A stretch of DNA of 64,000 bases from contig OY755170.1 in the NCBI GenBank assembly GCA_963576735.1, positions 21,374,875 to 21,438,874 of the forward strand, read 5' to 3'. The stretch is from Bedellia somnulentella. Its lineage: Eukaryota; Arthropoda; Insecta; Lepidoptera; Bedelliidae. Positions within the stretch are counted from its first letter, which is position 1, and each line of letters begins with the position of its first letter. The notes beneath the pieces were generated by a model, which had not been told where the DNA came from, did not search any database, and saw only the letters and a list, made by a program, of their open reading frames with translations. Position numbers and translations under genes: made by a program. Below, piece after piece: positions 57,706-64,000 of the stretch.

Positions 57706-58201
57706 AGAGACCGCCAATTATTATTATTATTATTATATTAGATGGGCGATAAGCGCCACGGGTTTCCGCACTGAGCCCGGCATGGCAAGCCATTGTACGT
57801 GGACCAAGTGGTCATTTAATTCTCCCAACCTAATTCTGTCCAGAAGGCGAGTAGCTTATCCAGGTCAGCTGCTGCCTCTGGGAGCGACTTTATGGATCCT
57901 ATCGTGTTATTGTGGATATCGGCTACCCCAGTGCATTCCTGGAGCACGTGAGCAACCGTTTCGTCAGCTTCCATGCACGCTCGGCACATGGGGCTGTCGG
58001 TAATGCCTATAGTGTATAAGTGTTTATTTAGTGTGGTATGTCCTGTGAGTACTCCAGTCACTGTCCGCAGATCTTTCCTGCTTAGTCGCAGGGCGCGCCC
58101 GGTCAGCTTCCTGTCAAGGGTTGGCATGATTTCCTTCGACTGTCTGCAACCGGGCTCCTCCTGCCAGTGTATCTTGGAGAGGGAGTGAGAGACCGCCAAT
58201 T
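57706..58201 (-). mobile_element. Nested LINE fragment with 14-bp TSD
   Basis: 468-bp insertion (57720-58187, minus) between AGAGACCGCCAATT at 57706-57719 and 58188-58201. The other LINE-D copies have one uninterrupted site. It ends in an AAT tandem tail. Private to copy 4. Confidence 0.92.
57816..58187 (-). pseudogene. C-terminal tail of an RNase H-type LINE polyprotein
   Basis: About 120 codons in one frame, 5'-truncated: IHWQEEPGCRQSK, LTGRALRLSRKDLR, LTGHTTLNKHL, then a CRAC...H...C cluster (PMCRACMEADE, AHVLQEC) and LAFWTELGW at the end. This pattern follows the RNase H domain in R1/I-like LINEs. I infer that family; clade not resolved. The first few residues are derived from the target site. 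Confidence 0.75.
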
Positions 58202-58297
58202 GTACCTCACTGTAAACTGTTTGATCATATTATTATTTTTGTAAATTTGTGTTTGATGTGCAATAAAGAGTTATTCTATTCTATTCTATTCTATGTG

Positions 58298-59165
58298 GTC
58301 ATTCAAACTTGCTTTATTTTATTATCTTTTCGTCATTCAACTTCCAAATGTGGCTGATGAATTTCTAACTCTGAAGCTCTTGCTACCTTATTTGATATTT
58401 AGAAAAGTATGTATGTAAGCTTGTAGGTAGGTATGCGTGCTATTTGAAATAAACTCAACTGTCATCAACCATTTTTGGACCAACCAATCTTATATCTAAA
58501 TTAACAGGTCTAATAATATCCCTTTACCAATTATCTGGATAAAAACTGGAACCTTCAAAATAGTATCAAATAATTTCATTTGCAAAATCAATTTGATATA
58601 ATGGTGGAAATATTTTTATTTGTGTATCATCTATTTAATTTTCCACCTGCAACGGTGAAGTAAATATTGTCATGGCAAATTACGTAAACTTAAATAAAAT
58701 AATTATAAAGTGACATCCAAAGAAACAAATTTTAAGTAATAAAAATTAATCAAAACATATTTTAAATTGTAACATATTTTTTATAAATAAATTTACTCCG
58801 ACTGGAATGTTCTGACATTATTTACAGCACAAAGATCAGTCAGCTTTCGTTCTACTCTAGCAAATAAAACATTGTATCCGCCAGTAAACCTTTTCGTTGG
58901 TAGTTATCTCTGACGGTACTTTTATATTTATCTCACACAAAGCCCCTGACTTATTCGAAGCTTTTGTATCTTTTACCTGTTTAGATTGTGGCTGTTCCAA
59001 GGCTGTTTATAATCCAAATATGTTTTTTCAAGGAAAATATGTATACTTTTCTAAATCTTTCAGTTCTAAATATTGTTAGCAACACTCTAATTTCATCATA
59101 ATCAGTAACAATTAATTTTCTGGACTATAATTAAATCTGCTTAGTATGTAGAAACCGGCTAAATT
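58298..59165. other. Unit spacer
   Basis: Worn SINE-B tail at 58300-58420, AT-rich spacer, and the recurring short frame at 58897. Orthologue of 39018-40265 without the SINE-C. Confidence 0.55.
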
Positions 59166-59652
59166 AAGCTGTGTAGAGTCAGATTAGAATAGCTCTAGAC
59201 CATTTGTTCCCATGGATGATCCTAAGTGGCGATTAAAGGTATTAGGGCTTTTTACGTGATTATTGGGAAGTGCAGTTGGAGGGTCATCAGCAACAACTTA
59301 TATTTTACAACCTTTTCTCCTCTCAACTTTCAAAAGTGGCTGAGAATCTGACTACCCCTTCTAGAGATTTATTTAATATGTGCGTATGTTTGTTAGTAAT
59401 TAATGAACAAGATCAATAAAATTAACATCGCTCTAAGATTTTATTAAACACATTTTTCTAGACTTTATATGAATATATGACGCTAATACGCTATATGATG
59501 AAGTCAAATTAAGGTCTTTTACCCAAACTCAAAGAAACCTTTATTTCACCATCTTTTCCCCACGCAACTTCCAAAGGTGGCTGAGGAATTTCTAATTCCT
59601 TCGTTCTGGCTACCCCTTCTAGCGATTTATAACCGTGAGTATATGTATGTAT
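59166..59652 (+). mobile_element. Two SINE-B copies
   Basis: Orthologues of 21367-21597 and 21717-21850. Confidence 0.72.
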
Positions 59653-60564
59653 GCAAAGAAAGGAGTTATGGTTTTCACGCGTATCTTTATGTTTACTTGT
59701 TTTGTTCTCTAGCTAGTTATTATTTGGAAATAAACGACGAAAAAAGACATTTCACACACACATCTAGATAGCAAATCCTAACTAAAAAAGTTTAAAAAGT
59801 AACGTGCATTTAAATATGAAAAAACAGATTGTTAAAAAAACAATGGTAGTTTAGTTGAAATACATGAATAATACGATTACTTAGCGCGCTTCCGAATTGA
59901 TCTTGTTTTATTCATTTCAATTGTTTTTTTAACTTTATGTAAAGCTTAAACGGTCATTATTTATGTTTTTATTGTACAAACCGATCATTATTATCAAACT
60001 CGGTCCTAAAGTTTAAAATATTACCACAACAATTTTATCAAGATTAATTTGATATATTGGTTACATTCTAGTCCAAATTGATTAATGAAACATAATAAAT
60101 TCTCATTAACTTTGAGTTATTATTACTAGGTTGGCATGGGACCGTCGGATGCCAATAAAAGGAGCGAAGTGAGCAATTGCCTGATTCTCAGATATTACTT
60201 ATCGTTGAACGATTTATTCTACAAATATCTCAACAAGCGTTGATTTGTTATGATTCTTTGAATATACTAGTTGGTTTACCTAAACGCGTGATTGATTCTA
60301 CACAAAACTGCAAAGGAGTTACAGTCCTGATTTTGGAAAACTTAAATTGTTAACAATATTTATTGTGAAAAAACATACCTAAAAAGCTAAATACCTATTT
60401 TCTTTTAAAAAGAGTATATTCAAGAAATTTTTGTTCAAATTTTTTTTGGAAAAAATGTCTTAGAACTCGATTTTCTTATTAGCGTTCAAAAGTTTGAAAA
60501 ATCACCAAGTGTCGGAGCGCAAACGAACGTGACTTTAGGACGATCGAATATGAAAAAAATCTGC
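59653..60564. other. Array edge and single-copy flank
   Basis: Unit spacer up to about 60075, then DNA without a match elsewhere in the window. 60130-60180 (GGTTGGCATGGGACCG, GGAGCGAAGTGAGC) looks repeat-derived but I cannot name it. Confidence 0.6.
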
Positions 60565-60796
60565 TTTCACGCGCTGGCATTGTTTACGTAATTTTTCCAT
60601 AGATTAACATTGTAATTTTTTAATGGTGATTATTCCTCCGTGGTTCATCCGATTTTTATCAAAATTGACATAAACCATCTAGACATGGTCCTTGACCACC
60701 GTCCAAAATTTCAGGGTTCTGAGTTGAGCCGTTTGGGAGGAGTACGATCACAACGAAATGCAAAAGTCGGGGGTAAATGGAGCTTCGCTCCAATAA
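60565..60796. repeat. Direct repeat, left copy
   Basis: Runs from TTTCACGCGCTGGCATTG to GGAGCTTCGCTCCAATAA. Repeated at 61095-61315 with an 11-bp deletion and scattered substitutions. An open frame across it (60640-60957) has no recognisable domain. Confidence 0.85.
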
Positions 60797-61078
60797 TAAT
60801 TTCGTTAAGGAGTATGGTAGACTCAATCGAAACCTCCTTGTCGTTTGCGAAACGATTGAAAAACATTATGAAACGGAACGTTTATGTCATGTCATGGGTG
60901 ACAGTCAATATGGCGACTAAGATTTGTTTGTCAGCAATCAGCACCATTAAAATTTAGCAAAATACTCGACAATCCGAATTTTGCGGATAGATGTTGTCGA
61001 CTCAAAATCATTATTTTTTTATGTATTATTATTCAGGTAAGGTTTCGATCGAGTCTACCGTACCCCGTGACGAAATTA
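60797..61078. mobile_element. MITE-like element with 38-bp inverted ends
   Basis: Inverted ends at 60797-60834 and 61041-61078 share GGTAGACTC and ATCGAAACC; I count 33 of 38 matching. If TA is taken as the target, the element is 60799-61076 (ATTTCG ... CGAAAT), as for a Tc1/mariner-type MITE. No coding capacity. It lies between the two direct repeats. Confidence 0.65.
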
Positions 61079-61094
61079 TTAATATAGATTCTAT

Positions 61095-61315
61095 TTTCAC
61101 GCGCTGGCATTGTTTACGTAATTTTTCCATATACTAATATTATAATTTTTTAATGGTGATTATTCCTCCGATTTTTATCAAAATTGACATAAACCATCTA
61201 AACATAGTCCTTGACTACCATGCAAAATTTCAGGGTTCTGAGTTGAGCCGTTTGGGAGGAGTACGATCACAACGAAATGCAAAAGTCGGGGGTAAATGGA
61301 GCTTCGCTCCAATAA
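61095..61315. repeat. Direct repeat, right copy
   Basis: Second copy of 60565-60796. Confidence 0.85.
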
Positions 61316-61684
61316 GTTAAATAATTTGATATCGATTGTTCGCCTTGCTAAAGCATTGCAGCCATTTTTCATAGAAATTTATTTATTGAACATTATTTTA
61401 AATTTACTTACATATATTGTAAAACTGTCTTTTTGTCAGTTGAGTAAAATGTATCGATAAAACGTGGCCGTTTTGGTTTTACAGCATTACAAATCACCAT
61501 GAATAAAGCGTCTGAATATCCCATTTCTTGGTAGTGGAGGAGTTGTGACAATAAAGACACACTTCTTTCCAAGCCCAAGAACCTGCAGGCTATGCAAGAA
61601 TAATCAGACAAGTTCGCTGAAAATACAAAGAGACACATCTAAATTTTATAAATAGTTTAAGGGATCGTGGTCTTCCGCTTTTGA
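61316..61684. other. Unannotated flank
   Basis: No recognised element. Short minus-strand frames (61178-61372, 61408-61638) have no domain that I can identify. Confidence 0.4.
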
Positions 61685-62350
61685 TCCAAGCTAATATTAT
61701 AAATGCGAAAGTAACTCTGTCTGTCTGTCTGTTACGCTTTACCGCTTAAATATCTCAAACGATTTTGATGAAATTTGGCACAGACAATCTATAGAACCTG
61801 AAAAAGAACATAGATTACGAGGTTGAAATAGGGGTTGAAAGTTTGTATGGGTTTTTTTAATTTTAAAAGATAAAACCATAAAACTTTATATTTAAGCACT
61901 TGATAACAAATAAAATGACATTTGTTCTAGCGTTTTTGAAATTTCGACCTGAGAGGGGATGAAATAAGGGTTGAAAATTTGTATGAAGTTCGTCAATTTT
62001 TGGTATTAAGGCACTAAACAAGAATCAAAAATTCGTTTGTTCTAGCATTTTGTAGTTTTTACCAGTATGTGGTGAAATAGGGGTTGAAAATTTGTATGGG
62101 TATTCCTAATTTTTGAGGATAAGATCATGTAACTTAGTTCGAAACGGGAACTACGAAGCCAAACTTTTTGTATACTTAATATTCCTGTCGCCCCCTATCA
62201 CGTGAGTACACTGTCCAAGCGAAACGGGTGTACTCTAAACAACTGATAATGTCACGTGATGATCAGAAGTATAAGTATCTCTAACCTTTGAATCTTTGAG
62301 TTTAATATTAAAATTAAAGGGACGCAGACAAAGTCGCGGGTACCAGCTAG
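61685..62350 (+). mobile_element. H4, Helitron-like repeat
   Basis: Starts TCCAAGCTAATATTATAAAT, has a few CTGT units, internal words such as GATGAAATTTGGCACAG and repeated GGGGTTGAAA, and ends AAAGTCGCGGGTACCAGCTAG. The base after CTAG is C, not T, so the exact end is doubtful. 62188-62290 inside it is a worn 3' part of SINE-C. No coding. Confidence 0.5.
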
Positions 62351-62671
62351 CTAAGAATGAAACAAAAACAAAACTTGTTATGCCCTTTTTATAACAGTTC
62401 TAATTAATTAAATAAAGTGGTCAGTACTCGTGAAATTGAAGAGTTAAACCGCAGAAACTTATTTGATAGCCGAAGCGGTAAAACTACTAATCTATTCAAA
62501 GGTTTCAGAGGTTTCAAACGAATTCAGCCAGAGAAGTTTATTTACCGTGATGTCACTCTGATATTTTATACTTTAGTTTTGAAGCTGTTGTTTTTGTGTT
62601 CTAAAAAGGTAAGGCAAAACAAATAAAAATAAATAGTTTAAGAAGTTTTTAAAATACCAGCACTTGAATAA
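62351..62671. other. Flank before the mariner
   Basis: AT-rich; a 69-codon frame at 62417-62626 has no recognisable domain. Confidence 0.4.
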
Positions 62672-63969
62672 TACGAGGGGCATGCCAAAAGAAACTAGAT
62701 ACTCAAAAATTATAAAATTTATTCTTTATCACAAGTATCGACCTTTTCAAAGTATTCACCTTGAGCACGTTTACACTTTTCCATACGTCTTCTGAACCAA
62801 TTGGGAAATGCCTGAGACCACTCTTCTTTAGATACCTCAGAAATCTCGAAATTATAGGCAACCAGCGCATCTTCTTTGCGTTTTTCTTTGATTTTTTGAC
62901 TCAAGTAAAAATCACAAGGCACTAGGTCAGGGGAATATGCCGGGTGAGGGAGAATTGACACATTTTTCGAGTTGAAAAAGTCTAGTGTTCTGGCAGACGT
63001 GAGCGTCGCCGCATTGTCGTGGTGCCAGAGAAGGTGCCGGATTCCTGACTTCGGACGCTTGCCACACCAAGCTGATATTACTGTTGGAGCACAAACTGTC
63101 ACATACCATTCGGAGTTCACCGTTCTTTCATTCTTTAGCTCAACATTAGCAACAACGGGTCATATTCGTTTTGCAGAAAAACGAGGCGACCACTTGTTTC
63201 TGTGTGCTTCGTGCACGGCGGCATTTCGTTGGAGTTGGCTCATCTTCAAAGCACCATCCAGTCGACTGTCGCTTTGATTCGGAATCATAGTTATATAGCC
63301 ATGTTTCGTCACCAGTCAGTATATCATATACGTTCTTTTTCTCGCCTCCGTTGAATTTATCATGAGTAGGCACCAATCCACCCGACGGTCTTTCTGCTCA
63401 TCGGTAAGTTTGTGCGCCACCCATCTCGAACAACATTTACGGAGAGAAAGGTGGTCGTGAATTATGGTTTGCATTGCTGCTGATCCAATTCCTAGCTCTC
63501 GCTCTAGCTCTACATATGTAATTCGTCGGTTTTCGTGGATAAGTTTTTCGACTGCACGAACGTTTTCTTGAGTGACCGCGGTTGGCGGCCGTCCTGTCTT
63601 CGCTTCATCTTCGAGACATCCCCGTCCTCTTTTAAATTCAGCAAACCAATTGAATACTGTTGTTCGGGAACAAGCAGACTCACCAAAAGTAGAAGCCAAA
63701 AGTTCAAAACATACTTGAGGCTTTAAAACTTTTTTAAAGTCATAATAAATCATAGCGCGAAAATCACGTCGACTGAGCTCCATTGTTGCAAGTGAATTCC
63801 CGCCAGATTCTCGGAAAAATGATGCTCATTTAAATAAGAAATAAATAAAAGAAGTATGTTCTATATTCAAATATGTCAATAAATAACATGCCTATAAGAT
63901 GGTGTGTAGCTTGCCAGTGTCAATTAAATGAGAAAAGAGTATCTAATTTCTTTTGGCATGCCCCTCGTA
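62672..63969 (-). mobile_element. Full-length mariner, 1294 bp, TA target
   Basis: Element 62674-63967 between TA dinucleotides (62672-62673 and 63968-63969). The terminal inverted repeats are 31 bp (62674-62704 and 63937-63967), differ at one position, and begin CGAGGGGCATGCCAAAAG. Length and layout are canonical for mariner. Its transposase lies on the minus strand. Confidence 0.96.
62719..63783 (-). pseudogene. Mariner transposase (DD34D), two frameshifts
   Basis: Cut-and-paste transposase. Frame 1 (63783 down to about 63370) holds the N-terminal helix-turn-helix DNA-binding part with VFNWFAEFKRGRGCLEDEAK and GRPPTAV. Frame 2 (to about 63150) has GDETWLYNYD with the first catalytic Asp. 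Frame 3 (63120-62719) has LLWHHDNAA (second Asp) and PAYSPDLVPCDFYL (third Asp, 34 residues on). All three catalytic Asp are present, but shifts near 63365 and 63140 prevent a full product. Inferred former length about 345 residues, usual for the family. Confidence 0.93.
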
Positions 63970-64000
63970 TGCATGTTAAAGCTGGTTTTAACTTATATAT

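Larger units (their letters stand above)
55536..58297 (+). mobile_element. LINE-D copy 4, with a nested LINE in its 3' UTR
   Basis: Body 55543-58290 between CTATGTG at 55536-55542 and 58291-58297. 5'-truncated like the other copies. Its 3' UTR was hit by a second, unrelated LINE fragment (57720-58187). Ends in an ATTCT tandem tail preceded by CAATAAAGAG. Confidence 0.92.
54565..60075. repeat. Tandem macro-repeat, copy 4 (truncated at array end)
   Basis: Fourth direct copy, matching the first part of the unit (SINE-A through the spacer ending near 7165 in copy 1). Similarity stops at about 60075, shortly after the shared words GATATATTGGTTACATTCTA, and unrelated sequence follows. This is the right edge of the array. 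Confidence 0.93.

Noticed and set aside
60640..60957. 105-codon frame over the direct repeat and MITE
   Set aside because: Not kept in the second direct repeat, no domain, and it crosses an element boundary.
1..64000. CRISPR arrays, operons, bacterial promoters or terminators
   Set aside because: No short regularly spaced repeats and no compact gene clusters; the content is eukaryotic transposon DNA.

Overview
The window is AT-rich animal nuclear DNA made almost entirely of transposable elements, and I could support no host protein-coding gene. The repeats point to a moth or butterfly (Lepidoptera): short repeats whose 3' ends read GTGAGTATATGTATGTATG, tRNA-headed SINEs, RTE-type LINEs, mariners, and Helitron-like elements carrying CTGT microsatellites. 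The order assignment rests on my memory of these families, not on a search.

The dominant structure is a very long head-to-tail repeat. The same landmarks return at 1, 19024, 35870 and 54647, giving unit lengths of about 19.0, 16.8 and 18.8 kb. The fourth copy stops near 60075, where the similarity ends. An undisturbed unit reads: SINE-A (minus), a noncoding spacer, LINE-D (plus, reverse transcriptase), old SINE-B copies, a Helitron 5' end, more SINE-B, a GT microsatellite, the C-terminus of an R2/R4-type LINE (LINE-R), a CA microsatellite, LINE-J (minus), tRNA-like sequences, a Helitron-like element (H2 family), a spacer, and then SINE-A again.

Each copy carries private insertions whose empty sites survive in the other copies, so target-site duplications (TSDs) and element ends can be read directly. 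Copy 1 (1-18942) has a second SINE-A, a LINE 3' tail, a roughly 1.2 kb insert with inverted ends, and nested Helitrons. Copy 2 (18943-35788) lacks LINE-D and has two RTE insertions (one of them full length, 30767-34078), two SINE-C insertions, a 573-bp hairpin element and a mariner fragment. Copy 3 (35789-54564) has a SINE-C, an 813-bp two-LTR miniature element (41678-42490) and an internal duplication around private DNA. Copy 4 (54565-60075) has the only uninterrupted LINE-D reading frame and a nested 468-bp LINE fragment.

Beyond the array (60076-64000) lie a MITE-like element between two direct repeats, a further Helitron-like repeat, and a complete but frameshifted 1294-bp mariner (62674-63967) with 31-bp terminal inverted repeats and TA target sites.

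The elements form a working hierarchy. RTE supplies reverse transcriptase and endonuclease, and SINE-B, SINE-C and RTE share a similar 3' end, so RTE probably mobilised those SINEs. The overall picture (amplified kilobase-scale unit, nested young insertions, no host gene) suits heterochromatin, possibly a W chromosome or a small-RNA source locus. That last point is inference only.
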